The notes under the pieces were generated by a model. That model saw only the letters and a program-made list of their open reading frames with translations, searched no databases and was not told where the DNA came from. DNA of 64,000 nt, taken from assembly GCA_029227815.1 (NCBI GenBank), contig CP118523.1, positions 4,278,001 to 4,342,000 on the forward strand, written 5' to 3'. The position numbers and the translations under genes are program-made. Positions within the stretch are counted from its first letter, which is position 1; each line of letters begins with the position of its first letter. Positions 8,912 through 18,984 of the stretch are shown in pieces. The stretch comes from Clostridiaceae bacterium M8S5. Lineage in GTDB: Bacteria; Bacillota; Clostridia; Tissierellales; MCWD3.

Positions 8912-9708
8912 AGCCTTATTTTTCTCTTTTCAAAATTAGACTACTCAAAGGATTACAGTATAAAATCCCAGCATTAGCAGGTATATTAACTCAATTTTTT
9001 TGGGGATTTATAAGTATTATGGTATTTGAAGCTTTCTATAAAAGCTCTTCATCTGCTCCAATGCCTTTAAATGATTTAGTTGATTACCTTTGGTTAAGAC
9101 AAGGTTTCTTGATTTTAGTTATGCTATGGTTTAAAGATAATGAGTTGTTTAACCATATCAAAAACGGTACCATTGCTTATGAATTGTGCAGACCTACTGA
9201 TTTATATACTTTTTGGTACGCTAAACTAATAGCTCAAAGATTATCTGGTGCAGTACTAAGATGTCTTCCTATTCTAATAATTGGGATGTTATTACCTGAA
9301 CCTTTCAAATTAAATATACCTCCTAATATTATTTCTTTCATACTATTTATAATAACACTATTACTTGGACTAGTTTTAACCGTAGCAATTTCCATGTTAC
9401 TTTATATATCTGTATTTTATACTATGTCACCTGTAGGTTCTCAGATGTTGTTTGGTATGGTAGGTGATTTCTTTTCTGGAATCCTAATACCGATTCCTTT
9501 TATGCCAAAAATATTAAAAACTATCGCTCAAGTACTCCCTTTTAGTTATGCATGTGATTTACCATTTAGAATATATTCAGGGAATCTGAATCCGAAAGAA
9601 GCTGTTATCGGACTTGGTTTCCAAATTATATGGATAGTGATAATAATCGCTTTGGGTAAATTTTGGATGTCTAGAGCGCTGAAAAAAGTAATAGTTCAAG
9701 GAGGGTAG
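8908..9708 (+). CDS. ABC-2 family permease (DUF990/ABC2_membrane_6-like), subunit 1
   Basis: 266-residue membrane protein with about six hydrophobic segments and the charged loop NHIKNGTIAYELCRPTDLY, typical of the COG4587 permeases that pair with COG4586 ATPases and COG3694 permeases. The start overlaps the ATPase stop, implying translational coupling. The next permease starts 5 bases after its stop. Together they should form the heterodimeric channel of an exporter in the cytoplasmic membrane. Confidence 0.85.
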   Translation: MKPYFSLFKIRLLKGLQYKIPALAGILTQFFWGFISIMVFEAFYKSSSSAPMPLNDLVDYLWLRQGFLILVMLWFKDNELFNHIKNGTIAYELCRPTDLYTFWYAKLIAQRLSGAVLRCLPILIIGMLLPEPFKLNIPPNIISFILFIITLLLGLVLTVAISMLLYISVFYTMSPVGSQMLFGMVGDFFSGILIPIPFMPKILKTIAQVLPFSYACDLPFRIYSGNLNPKEAVIGLGFQIIWIVIIIALGKFWMSRALKKVIVQGG

Positions 9709-9712
9709 TTTT

Positions 9713-10495
9713 ATGAAACTATATTTAAAATATTTATCTATACTATTTAAAAGCCAGCTTGAATATAAAGTATCTTTTATACTTTTATGTTGTGTCCAAT
9801 TCTTCATGCCTTTCGTTTCATTTGCTACTATCTTTATTTTGTTTCAAAAATTTCCTCATATTGGGGGATGGTCGCTTCATGAAGTATTGCTTTGTTTCTG
9901 TGTTATACACATGTCAAGTGCTATAGCTGAATGTTTTGCTAGAGGCTTTGATTTGTTTTCTTCTATTATAGTAAATGGTGAATTTGACAGAGTTCTAGTA
10001 AGACCAAGAGGTACTATTATTCAAGTACTTGGTTCTAAATTTGAGTTCTCTAGGGTAGGAAGGCTCTTGCAAAATGTAATTTTACTTGTCTATGCTATTA
10101 ACAATCTATCCGTCACTTGGGACATATATAATATCATAACTCTTATTTTAATGATTGTAAGTGGTGTGTTTATCTTCTCTGGAATATATATGCTAGGTGC
10201 CACTATGAGTTTTTGGACAATAGAATGCTTGGAGATTACAAATATATTTACAAATGGAGGCAAGGCAATTGCTCAGTACCCACTCAGTATATATAGGAAA
10301 CCCATTAGAAAATTCTTTACCTACATTATACCTTTTGCTACAGTCAATTACTTGCCTTTGATGTCTGTTTTAGGAAGAGTTGATGGTAATAAGATGAGTT
10401 ATCTGTTTATACCTGTTTTAGGGACTTTATTTATCATACCCTGTATTTTGGTATGGAATCTAGGTGTTAAACATTATAAGTCTTCTGGTAGTTAA
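9713..10495 (+). CDS. ABC-2 family permease, subunit 2
   Basis: 260-residue membrane protein with about six transmembrane segments, matching COG3694-type permeases. The motif GEFDRVLVRPRGTIIQVLGSKFEF corresponds to the cytoplasmic loop seen in the partner permease (GTIAYELCRPTDLY). GGAGGG sits before the ATG, overlapping the end of the upstream gene. It is the last gene of the operon; a strong terminator follows about 50 bases later. Confidence 0.85.
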   Translation: MKLYLKYLSILFKSQLEYKVSFILLCCVQFFMPFVSFATIFILFQKFPHIGGWSLHEVLLCFCVIHMSSAIAECFARGFDLFSSIIVNGEFDRVLVRPRGTIIQVLGSKFEFSRVGRLLQNVILLVYAINNLSVTWDIYNIITLILMIVSGVFIFSGIYMLGATMSFWTIECLEITNIFTNGGKAIAQYPLSIYRKPIRKFFTYIIPFATVNYLPLMSVLGRVDGNKMSYLFIPVLGTLFIIPCILVWNLGVKHYKSSGS

Positions 10496-10542
10496 CTGTA
10501 TATATATTTGATAACTACTTGAATTGGCTACAACATAAAATC

Positions 10543-10577
10543 AACCAAGTAGCAAAACGACCTTAGCTACTTGGTTT
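10543..10577 (+). terminator. Terminator of the ABC-2 operon
   Basis: 11-bp stem AACCAAGTAGC / GCTACTTGGTT with a 12-base loop, followed by a T-rich tail. Confidence 0.75.
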
Positions 10578-10624
10578 AATTTAAAATCATCCAGCTAAAA
10601 TGATAAGGTAATAACTATTTGTTT

Positions 10625-11092
10625 CTATACTATTTCTCCTATTCTATTATTCCAAATAAAAAGCGATATTACTAAACAATATAAATTAAACAAGAAAAGT
10701 AACAGTATATTACTAAAACTATATATTCCTCCTAAAATATAATATGCAACATCTGTTGCTTGAAAAAACATATCTGATAAAGGTTTGACTAAATAACCCG
10801 AAACTATCATAAAAGATATGCTACCCAAAACAGCTAGTATAGGCTTCTTAATAACTACATTTATGAGCGAAATTATACCCAGCAAAGATAAATGAATTAC
10901 CAACAATATTAAATAATATTTAACATTGTATATAATTGAATCTAAACATCCTAGCTTCTCATTAATAAAAAAATAATTTGCAGATTGTACTTTAGGCATA
11001 AACAAAAATCCTATTATAGTTTTTGTTATTAATACACAACCTAAAGTAATCGTATATGTTATAGCTAGTGTTATCCATTTAGCCACTAACAA
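10625..11092 (-). pseudogene. C-terminal fragment of an ABC-2 type permease
   Basis: About 155 residues with four or five hydrophobic segments. The opening LLVAKWITLAITYTITLG resembles the middle of ABC-2 permeases, where the third helix follows a cytoplasmic loop ending in (S)K-(L)xxAK. The N-terminal half is absent: going upstream, a stop codon appears five codons before the TTG at 11092. There is no ribosome binding site. The break coincides within about 10 bases with the broken start of a divergent histidine kinase fragment, so both genes look truncated by one rearrangement. Confidence 0.55.
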
Positions 11093-11626
11093 GTGTGGGA
11101 TTTAGAGCGCCCTGGTTTGGTTTTAAATATACAAGAAACAAGAATAGTAGAATTCCTTTCTTCTATTAAAAAAAATATTTCTTGTTTTTGCGAAGATAAT
11201 AATGTGATCTTAAAAGTATCACATTCGTTTAAAGATAAAGATTGTAATTACTTTGATGCATTTAGAATTGAAGAAATGTTATTAAATATAGTCTCCAATT
11301 CTTTAAAGTATACAAAACAAGATGATGAGATTCTACTAGAGAGCTTTATTAAAAATAACTTGCTTGTTTTTAAAGTATCAGATACAGGAAAAGGCTTTAA
11401 AAGTCAAACTGATATGATATTTAATAAATACTATAAAGAAAATGAAAATACATCTCACAAAAACAGTTCAGGATTAGGTCTTTATATATGTAAACTTATT
11501 GCTGAAAAGCACAACGGAAACATTAATGCATATAACAATGCACAAGGTGGTGCAACTGTGGAGTTTTCAATACCTACAGATAATATATGCAATAGAACAG
11601 CCATTTACTCTGCGAATAAAAATTGA
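11093..11626 (+). pseudogene. C-terminal fragment of a sensor histidine kinase
   Basis: 177 residues covering the end of the dimerisation region and a complete HATPase_c domain: N-box EEMLLNIVSNSLKYT, G1 DTGKGF, and G2 SSGLGLYICKLIAEKH. Sensor, HAMP and HisKA regions with the phospho-accepting His are missing. The only upstream start is a GTG with no ribosome binding site, and a stop lies two codons before it. It cannot be a normal kinase; most likely it is a remnant cut by the rearrangement at about 11,095. Confidence 0.7.
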
Positions 11627-11866
11627 TAAATAGTTAAAGAATTATGAGAAAAACTTCAATAGTGTTATAGGAACAATGGTCACAATTAATTGGATGGGAA
11701 ATTCTATATACTATGAGTTTTCTGTGACAAAAAATCTTCTTTGAAACAAGTGATCTTTTAGGGATTGGATGCTAAATTATGTTTTGATAGAAGCATATTA
11801 GATTAGAAAAGACAAGGGGCATTTTTTTAATCCCCTCAACTTAACTCCTGTTAATTTAGTCATAAC

Positions 11867-11939
11867 CTACTTTTTCTTAACAATTTCACTATCTGCATTG
11901 AGTTCATAAAAAGAATAATACTCACCTTCCATAAATAAT
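11867..11939 (-). pseudogene. Duplicated internal fragment of the neighbouring copper-amine-oxidase-domain gene
   Basis: Directly after the stop of the next gene, the same strand reads LFMEGEYYSFYELNADSEIVKKK and a stop. This matches the middle of that gene (VIFMGEPIKD...SFYELNKVGNIVKRN). It is too short to be a gene and looks like the remnant of a paralog or a partial duplication. Confidence 0.5.
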
Positions 11940-11940
11940 A

Positions 11941-13329
11941 CTATTTACCCTCAATTACCACAGTATTAGTATCTTTATCAAAACTTACTTCTTGATTAAA
12001 AGCTTCCATAACAATCCTTATTGGTAAATATATCCTATCATTCACTATTATTGCTTTTGTATCACTTTCAATCTTTACTCCATTTTTAAATATATATTTT
12101 TCTCCTATTTTTACTTCTACTTCCGTATTACCTTTTGTCACTATAGCCTTCTTTGTATCTTGGTTCCACTCTACCGTTGCTCCAAGTTGCTCCATAGTTA
12201 CTCTAAGAGGAACTTGAGTACGACTATTTTTGTCTATAAATGGATATCCTTTATCGCTGTTGAATTTAATATATTCATCTCCATGTTTGATTCTTGTGTG
12301 TTTTCTTAGTTCTATAAATTTACCTGTTGTGATGTTTGATACACCCTTACTATCTATGTAATAAATCTGATTATTGTCATCAATATAACATTCTCCATAT
12401 GAATTTTTCTTTATTATTTCATTTCGCTTAACTATGTTCCCAACTTTATTTAACTCATAGAAGCTTTTTGTATCTTTAATAGGTTCCCCCATAAATATTA
12501 CTTTATCTTCTCTTATAGCTGCTAACATGAATTTACAATAACTGTATACTTCTTCAATCTTATCTTTGATATAATCCACCTTATAATCATTATTACTTTT
12601 ATACACATGTATTACACAACCTCCATCTGTATGTATCCCTGTAGGCGAATAACTATTAATTCCTGTAATAAAAATTCCTAGTTTATTAGAATATATACCG
12701 CTTAACCTAAAATCACTACCTAGTTCATATGCGAATACATTTTCTCCTTCTGCTATAACAATATTACTAAAAATCCCAGCACGTGGAGTAGCTGCAACAT
12801 TCATGAATACGCAATAAAGTTCTTTACCATCTTCTAGTTCATATTTATTAATTGATATAGCTAAAGGCTCTCTTTTAATATAATCACCCGTCCCTAAATT
12901 TATTAGCTTAAGTCTCCTTCCTCTATTGCTAGCTTCACGTTCTTTTGTTCTATCTTCGTGATTGTTTTCACCTTCATATATATCATAAAATCTGTCATTA
13001 TAATCATTGTATTCGGATATATCAAGGAGTTTTTGATTTTTGACATACAGTAAATTATTTACAATCTTTATATCTTCTTTATTTACATTTTGTCCTTCTA
13101 TTTCGTAATTCTTTTTATTGTTTATTATTTTTTCTTTTTCTTCTTTTGTTATATACTCTTGTTCATGTTTCAAATCCTTATTGATCTTAGTTATTTGGTC
13201 ATCTTGCTTTAAAAACAATGAATCTTTACTCTCGTAGTATATACTAGCTTTCCCATAGCTACTAGATGGTGCTACTACTAACATTAATACTGCAAAACTA
13301 ACTAATATAGTTCTTTTTAGCTTTAGCAT
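11941..13329 (-). CDS. Secreted protein with C-terminal copper amine oxidase N-domain (stalk domain)
   Basis: 462 residues. An N-terminal signal peptide (positive MLKLKR, hydrophobic core, cleavage probably after SYG) is followed by a charged linker and an unrecognised central domain of about 250 residues. The last 110 residues are a typical Cu_amine_oxidN1 domain: GYPFIDKNSRTQVPLRVTMEQLGATVEW, then a second half ending NDRIYLPIRIVMEAFN. In Clostridia such domains are common on exported or wall-associated proteins and do not imply amine oxidase activity. A related protein lies at 41157-42350. The central domain function is unknown. Confidence 0.8.
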   Translation of the reverse strand: MLKLKRTILVSFAVLMLVVAPSSSYGKASIYYESKDSLFLKQDDQITKINKDLKHEQEYITKEEKEKIINNKKNYEIEGQNVNKEDIKIVNNLLYVKNQKLLDISEYNDYNDRFYDIYEGENNHEDRTKEREASNRGRRLKLINLGTGDYIKREPLAISINKYELEDGKELYCVFMNVAATPRAGIFSNIVIAEGENVFAYELGSDFRLSGIYSNKLGIFITGINSYSPTGIHTDGGCVIHVYKSNNDYKVDYIKDKIEEVYSYCKFMLAAIREDKVIFMGEPIKDTKSFYELNKVGNIVKRNEIIKKNSYGECYIDDNNQIYYIDSKGVSNITTGKFIELRKHTRIKHGDEYIKFNSDKGYPFIDKNSRTQVPLRVTMEQLGATVEWNQDTKKAIVTKGNTEVEVKIGEKYIFKNGVKIESDTKAIIVNDRIYLPIRIVMEAFNQEVSFDKDTNTVVIEGK

Positions 13330-13541
13330 ACCTTCACTCCTTTACTGTTATACATAATAATTCATACAAGCATATTGTATCATAAACTAGTATACTTATG
13401 ATTTACAAGCATATTACATATAATATTAGTGTTTTTTATTACTATTAATAACAATTGACATAATTTTAATAAAAGTATACCATAATATATAGTTGTTCTT
13501 TTAAAATAGTAATTAAAACTTAAAGATAAGGAAGGTAAAGG

Positions 13542-15149
13542 ATGTCAGAAGATAAAATTTTTAGTTTTAAAGATGAGGTTAAAAGGAGAAGAACCTTCGC
13601 TATTATATCTCATCCTGATGCAGGCAAGACTACTTTGACAGAGAAATTATTATTGTACGGTGGCGCTATAAGATCAGCTGGCTCTGTTAAATCAAGACGC
13701 TCTAATAAACATGCAGTTTCTGACTGGATGGAAATAGAGAAAAAAAGAGGTATTTCAGTTACTTCTAGTGTTTTGCAGTTTAATTATGATAACTATTGTA
13801 TCAATATATTAGATACACCTGGTCATCAAGACTTTAGTGAAGATACGTATAGAACACTTATGGCAGCAGATAGCGCTGTAATGGTTATAGATTGCGCTAA
13901 AGGTGTCGAGGATCAAACCAAAAAGCTATTCCAAGTATGTAAAATGAGAGGTATTCCAATCTTCACATTTATAAATAAAATGGACAGAACAGGAAAAGAT
14001 CCTTTTGAGTTGATGGAAGATATCGAAAAGGTTCTTGGAATTCGTTCATGTCCTATCAATTGGCCTATAGGTACTGATGGTAACTTCAAAGGAGTTTATA
14101 ACCGTGAGCAAAAGCAACTAGAGTTATTCAATGACGGTAATCACGGTCAATCTATAGCTAAAGTTATCACAGGTAATTTAGATGATGAAGATATTAGCAA
14201 TACTTTAGGTAATGATATAGTAGGAAAGCTACGTGATGATATTGAGCTACTCGACATAGCTGGAGATAACTTTGACATAAACAAGATACTCAAAGGCGAA
14301 CTTACACCTATGTTTTTTGGTAGTGCATTGACCAATTTTGGAGTTGAGCCGTTCTTAAAGGAATTTTTAAATATTACTACTCCACCTAAAGCAAGGCCTA
14401 GTAATGCTGGTGATATTGATCCTGAATCAGATAATTTTTCAGGCTTTATATTCAAGATACAAGCAAATATGAACCCTGCTCATAGAGACAGGATTGCCTT
14501 TTTAAGAATATGCTCAGGCGAATTTGAAAAAGGTATGCTCGTAAACCACGTACAAAAAAATAAAAAAGTAAGGTTATCTCAACCACAACAATTCCTTGCT
14601 CAAGATAGAGCTATAGTAGATAAAGCTTATCCCGGAGATATAATAGGTATACATGACCCAGGAATATTTAATATAGGAGACACCCTTAGTGAAAAACAGG
14701 GTGATCTTAAATATAAGAATATTCCACAATTTGCACCTGAACATTTTGCTAAGATATACACCAAGAATTCTATGAAACGAAAGCAGTTTCTAAAGGGCAT
14801 CTCACAACTTGCTGAAGAAGGAACTATACAAGTCTACAAAAGACCTAATATCGGTATGGAAGAATTGATAGTTGGTGTCGTTGGTGTTCTTCAATTTGAA
14901 GTGCTAGAATATAGACTTAAAAATGAGTACGGAGCTGATATAATAAGGGAAAATCTACCTTATCGCTATATACGTTGGATACAGCCAAATACTTATGATA
15001 CTAGTAATTTCTCACTACCTATGGACTCTATGATAGTGGAAAACGAAAGCAAAGAACCTGTTTTACTATTCCAAAATGAATGGTCTATCAGACATGTTAC
15101 CGAAAGAAATGAAGGTATCGTCTTGCATGAAACTTCTATACAAGATTAA
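13542..15149 (+). CDS. prfC: Peptide chain release factor 3
   Basis: Translational GTPase that removes RF1/RF2 from the ribosome after peptide release. The G1 loop SHPDAGKTTLTEKLL (from about residue 23), switch region KKRGISVTSSV, G3 DTPGHQDF and G4 NKMDR are all intact. Domain 2 and the RF3 C-terminal domain with PNIGMEELIVGVVGVLQFEVLEYRL are present. Length 535 aa is typical. GGAAGG precedes the ATG. A single-gene unit with its own terminator. Confidence 0.95.
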   Translation: MSEDKIFSFKDEVKRRRTFAIISHPDAGKTTLTEKLLLYGGAIRSAGSVKSRRSNKHAVSDWMEIEKKRGISVTSSVLQFNYDNYCINILDTPGHQDFSEDTYRTLMAADSAVMVIDCAKGVEDQTKKLFQVCKMRGIPIFTFINKMDRTGKDPFELMEDIEKVLGIRSCPINWPIGTDGNFKGVYNREQKQLELFNDGNHGQSIAKVITGNLDDEDISNTLGNDIVGKLRDDIELLDIAGDNFDINKILKGELTPMFFGSALTNFGVEPFLKEFLNITTPPKARPSNAGDIDPESDNFSGFIFKIQANMNPAHRDRIAFLRICSGEFEKGMLVNHVQKNKKVRLSQPQQFLAQDRAIVDKAYPGDIIGIHDPGIFNIGDTLSEKQGDLKYKNIPQFAPEHFAKIYTKNSMKRKQFLKGISQLAEEGTIQVYKRPNIGMEELIVGVVGVLQFEVLEYRLKNEYGADIIRENLPYRYIRWIQPNTYDTSNFSLPMDSMIVENESKEPVLLFQNEWSIRHVTERNEGIVLHETSIQD

Positions 15150-15163
15150 TATTTAGAACTTAT

Positions 15164-15209
15164 AGCAGTTTTCTTAGGTTAATATCCCTCAGGAAACTGC
15201 TTAATTTTT
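15164..15209 (+). terminator. Terminator of prfC
   Basis: Stem AGCAGTTTTC / GGAAACTGCT around a roughly 20-base loop, followed by TTAATTTTTG. Confidence 0.65.
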
Positions 15210-15497
15210 GTAATCAAAATTGATAATTTAATAAATTCTATACAAAGTCCAAAGAATAAAGAAGAACTATGGTCATGCTTTACAATGTATATCGTTACTT
15301 CATGTGGGAAGCATTTTTTCTTAACCCTGTAAGAGTAGTGTTTCTTTCTATATTAGAAATAAGTGCTCTATGGAGTCAGTAAGAAATTAGGGTATGATTC
15401 TCACCAATCAGCAAAATATAACAAAGAACTTATGCTTTCAATCTCACAAAGCATTCCTCAAAGAAAATATCAACCAACCACCTTGAAGCTAACATTA
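15210..15497. other. Intergenic stretch without a recognisable gene
   Basis: Convergent intergenic space between prfC and a methyltransferase gene. Short open frames occur on both strands but with frequent stops and no ribosome binding sites. It may hold a decayed gene, but I recognise no family. Confidence 0.4.
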
Positions 15498-16691
15498 TTA
15501 CCCTACAAGTGTTAATATTACTACCTTTAAATAATCTCCCTCTTTATACTGCTTAATTGTCTTAAAATCTTTAGGCAGAGAGAACTTTTCTAATATTTCA
15601 TATTTCTTATTTGATTCTTTAAAAGCATCATGTATAAACCTCAAAAACCTATCCATATTAAACGAGCTACAATTTGAGGATGCTACTATTATTCCATTTT
15701 TGTTAGTTATCTGTATAGCTTGTTTTACCAAATCCTTGTAATCCTTTGAAGCACTAAATGTATACTTTTTCGACTTGGCAAAACTCGGTGGGTCTAATAT
15801 CACCATATCAAATTTCAGTTCTTTTCTTAAAGCATATTTGAAATATTTGAAAATATCTTCTACTATTATATCTTGTTCTTGTATATCAATATTATTTATA
15901 TCAAACTGTTCTATAGTTCTATTCCTACTCCTATTTGCTAAATCTACACTTGTTGTCTTGATAGCTCCACCTAAAGCACTAAATACTGAAAAAGCACCTG
16001 TATATGAAAATGTATTGAGTACTGATTTACCTTTTGAGTATTTGTCCCTTATCGCTTTTCTGACTTCTCTTTGGTCTATAAAGAACCCTACCATTGCACC
16101 ATCATTTAAATATACAGCAAAATTCACACCATTTTCTTTAACTATTATTCTATCTTCTGCTCTTTCTCCACATACAAAATCATCTTCCTCAATATACTTG
16201 CCACCTGTCTTGTATCTCTTCTTCTGATATATTCCTTTATAGTCTTCTAACTCTTTAAGTGAATTTATAATAAGCTCTTTGAATTCGTAGATACCTTTAC
16301 TATACCAATTTATTAGATAATAACCAGCATAATAATCTATAGTAAACCCGCCTACACCGTCACCTTCACCATTAAACACTCTAAATGCTGTTGTGTTTTT
16401 ATCTCTATATAATTCTTTTCTATAGTTTATAGCTCTTGCTATAGTCTTTAAAAAAAATTCTTGATTTATAGGTTGATTTTGATTAAGCGTTAATATCCAT
16501 CCTATACCCTTGTTTTGCTTTCCATAGTATCCCTTAGCTATAAATCTCTTGTTATCATCTATAAATTTGATTATGCTTCCTTCTTCTTTTAATTTGTGTT
16601 TCTCTGTTATATAATCCTTCTCTATTAAAGGGTATCCTTTATTAATCCTATTTTTGTATTTTTTGTTTAACCGAATAATTATTTCATTCAT
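15498..16691 (-). CDS. Class I SAM-dependent rRNA methyltransferase (RlmI-like)
   Basis: 397 residues resembling 23S rRNA m5C methyltransferases of the RlmI group. An N-terminal PUA-like RNA-binding part (KGYPLIEKDYI...FIAKGYYGKQNKGIGWILT) is followed by VFNGEGDGVGGFTIDYYAGYYLINW and a Rossmann methyltransferase core. SAM motif I is NTFSYTGAFSVFSALGGA and the catalytic motif IV is LDPPSFAKS. The ATG follows GGGTGG. The specific nucleotide modified in this organism is not certain. Confidence 0.85.
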   Translation of the reverse strand: MNEIIIRLNKKYKNRINKGYPLIEKDYITEKHKLKEEGSIIKFIDDNKRFIAKGYYGKQNKGIGWILTLNQNQPINQEFFLKTIARAINYRKELYRDKNTTAFRVFNGEGDGVGGFTIDYYAGYYLINWYSKGIYEFKELIINSLKELEDYKGIYQKKRYKTGGKYIEEDDFVCGERAEDRIIVKENGVNFAVYLNDGAMVGFFIDQREVRKAIRDKYSKGKSVLNTFSYTGAFSVFSALGGAIKTTSVDLANRSRNRTIEQFDINNIDIQEQDIIVEDIFKYFKYALRKELKFDMVILDPPSFAKSKKYTFSASKDYKDLVKQAIQITNKNGIIVASSNCSSFNMDRFLRFIHDAFKESNKKYEILEKFSLPKDFKTIKQYKEGDYLKVVILTLVG

Positions 16692-16972
16692 TGTTTAACC
16701 ACCCAAATTATAGTTTAACCTGAAAAATTCATGAACTACATAAATATGTTGTATTTACTGATTATTCTATGATTAATTCAAGCTTAGTATATAGTCTACA
16801 ATATTATATCACTAATATACTCAAGAGCTAAAGAAATTTGTAAAACTTATTATTGTAAATCGTATAAATAAAAGACCACCTATATAATTAATTCTAATAA
16901 ACTATTCTCTTATCTTTACCTAGTACTTCATTTCTAATTAAAAAATGTAAGCCTTAAATTGAACTATAATAC

Positions 16973-17932
16973 TTACTTTTCATATAATAAAAGAATATTT
17001 TTAATTTCATTCTTAGCAAACATTCTAATTTCTATAGGGCTTAATATCTCACAACTTATTATCATTGATATGTTATTCTTAGCATATTCGCTATTTTTCA
17101 TATCAATAGTCACTTCTATATATTCATCATCAATATGTTTTTTGCTTATTACCTCGAAAAAATTCAATGTACAAATTTTATCTTTTTTGACTTTTACTAC
17201 AACCGGATAAATTTCTCTTTGCTCACACATATCTTTAAACCGTTTCTTTGATGTATTCCAATATTCTATTATTGAAAAACCTTTAGGCATAGTAAAGTTT
17301 TCTTCTTGCAACACATCTTCAATTATTCTCTCGCATTTAAATGTCCTTATATCCTTGCTTTTTGTACAATATGCTATTAAGTACCATTCATCTTTTTTTA
17401 CTACTATCCCATATGGTAGTATTTTTCTTTCAGATATTTCTCCTGAAAACTTCTTGTATTTTATGTTAAGTGGTTTTGATTTAAAAACCCCATTTAGTAT
17501 ATTGTTAACATTTTTTATTCTTGATGCATTCCCCCACCAAGGCTTTTCATCAAAATAAAATCTTTGCTCGATAATATTAATTCGCTCTCTTTGCTTCAAA
17601 GAGGTCTTTTTTTGAAGCTTTAAGAGCGTATTATTTATTTTGAGTGCCATATCTGTATTTTTATCTGGCTTAATTCCTTTTCCTATTAGATGCATATTTA
17701 GTATATCTTCTTCGTTGAAATTTTTTAACCCTACCGTATATTCATCTATTAAGTATATGCCTCCATTTGGCCCAGTCGTTGTTACCACTGGTATTCCTGC
17801 TTCACATAACGCATCTATATCTCTATATACCGTCCTCTCAGATATCTCGAATTTCTGTGCTATTTCCTTTGCTTTTACTTTACCTCTTGATTCTATCAAT
17901 AGAAGTATTGAAATTAGTCTATGCACCCTCAT
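16973..17932 (-). CDS. WYL-domain transcriptional regulator (YafY/DeoR-type HTH)
   Basis: 319 residues. The N-terminal winged helix (KAKEIAQKFEISERTVYRDIDAL) binds DNA, and the middle WYL domain is marked by YGIVVKKDEWYLIAYC; a WCX-like C-terminal region follows. These regulators usually bind small ligands or nucleic acid. AAGGAG precedes the ATG. It is divergent from an oxidoreductase gene across 99 bases that contain a palindrome, so it probably controls that gene and itself. Confidence 0.88.
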   Translation of the reverse strand: MRVHRLISILLLIESRGKVKAKEIAQKFEISERTVYRDIDALCEAGIPVVTTTGPNGGIYLIDEYTVGLKNFNEEDILNMHLIGKGIKPDKNTDMALKINNTLLKLQKKTSLKQRERINIIEQRFYFDEKPWWGNASRIKNVNNILNGVFKSKPLNIKYKKFSGEISERKILPYGIVVKKDEWYLIAYCTKSKDIRTFKCERIIEDVLQEENFTMPKGFSIIEYWNTSKKRFKDMCEQREIYPVVVKVKKDKICTLNFFEVISKKHIDDEYIEVTIDMKNSEYAKNNISMIISCEILSPIEIRMFAKNEIKNILLLYEK

Positions 17933-17972
17933 ACTCTCATCTCCTTATCACAAATAATTATATATATATGAC

Positions 17973-17991
17973 ATAATGTTGTCAACAATAT
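17973..17991. promoter_or_regulatory. Candidate WYL-regulator operator
   Basis: Imperfect palindrome ATAATGTTG-T-CAACAATAT in the divergent region. It overlaps the likely promoter of the oxidoreductase gene, whose extended -10 TGTTATACT is at about 17993-18001. Confidence 0.35.
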
Positions 17992-18031
17992 ATGTTATAC
18001 TATTGTTATATTTAATTTAAGGAGTGATAAT

Positions 18032-18967
18032 GTGAATATAGGCATATTAGGAACTGGTTTTGGAAGGTATCACGCTCGTCTTTATAGAGAATTAGACAAG
18101 CAAAATTCTATAACAATATTTGGAAGAGATGAAGAAAAGCTTCTTGGGATTAGAAAAGAACTAAATATAAAAACTACCCCAAATATAGATGATATAATTC
18201 ATGATGATAATATAGATCTAGTAGACATATGTCTTCCTAGTTCTCTACACAAAGAATACGTTGTTAAAGCTTTAAAACATGGAAAACATGTGTTTTGCGA
18301 AACCCCTTTAAGTTTGCATATGGACGAAATACTATCAATGAAGAAAGCTGAGAAAAAGTATAATAAAAAAATATTTGTCAATCAGTTTATAAAACACGAA
18401 TATCCATATCAGTATTTATATGAAACTACTTTGAATAACTCTCTTGGAAAGCTTAAGGTATTGAACATAAGTAGAAAAACGCCTCCTTTATGGGGAAACC
18501 TAGGACTTGAAAACATAGTAACCAATTTTATGTTACATGAGCTTGACTTTGTGACATGGTTATTGGGAATGCCTAAAAATATCAGTGCATATGGTAATAG
18601 CTTAAATCCTGGTAAATCAAATGTATCATCATTACTTAAATATGATGACACTATTGTATCAGTCAAAGCCTCATCAATGATGCCTAATCATTCACCGTTT
18701 ACCGTAGAGTATGAAGCTATCTTTGATAAAGGAGCTATAAAATATTTTGAAGATGGCTACACTGATAAAACTGAAACCTCTTTAATCTTATTTACTAATA
18801 ATGAAAAAAAGGATATACCTATACTAAGCTCCAATTGCTATAAGAAATCAATCAAACATGTCCTTGAGTGTTGTACCAGTAACACTATTACAGTACAAGG
18901 GATAGATGATGCTATGATGTCTCTAAAGCTAGCTTTTGGTATTATGGATAGTATCAATAAACAATAA
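18032..18967 (+). CDS. Gfo/Idh/MocA family oxidoreductase
   Basis: 311 residues. N-terminal NAD(P)-binding Rossmann fold with GILGTGFGRYHARLYREL, then VDICLPSSLHKEYVVKALKHGKHVFCETPLSL, in which the Glu of CETP takes the place of the family EKP lysine motif (residues about 95-98), so the usual catalytic Lys is not obvious. The C-terminal alpha/beta domain follows. The start is GTG at 18032, with AAGGAG 7 bases upstream; the overlapping ATG runs straight into a stop. Probably regulated by the divergent WYL protein. Substrate unknown. Confidence 0.82.
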   Translation: MNIGILGTGFGRYHARLYRELDKQNSITIFGRDEEKLLGIRKELNIKTTPNIDDIIHDDNIDLVDICLPSSLHKEYVVKALKHGKHVFCETPLSLHMDEILSMKKAEKKYNKKIFVNQFIKHEYPYQYLYETTLNNSLGKLKVLNISRKTPPLWGNLGLENIVTNFMLHELDFVTWLLGMPKNISAYGNSLNPGKSNVSSLLKYDDTIVSVKASSMMPNHSPFTVEYEAIFDKGAIKYFEDGYTDKTETSLILFTNNEKKDIPILSSNCYKKSIKHVLECCTSNTITVQGIDDAMMSLKLAFGIMDSINKQ

Positions 18968-18984
18968 AAGGCCTAATAGCTCTT

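Noticed and set aside
15210-15497. Possible insertion sequence remnant
   Set aside because: No terminal inverted repeats, target duplications or recognisable transposase residues.
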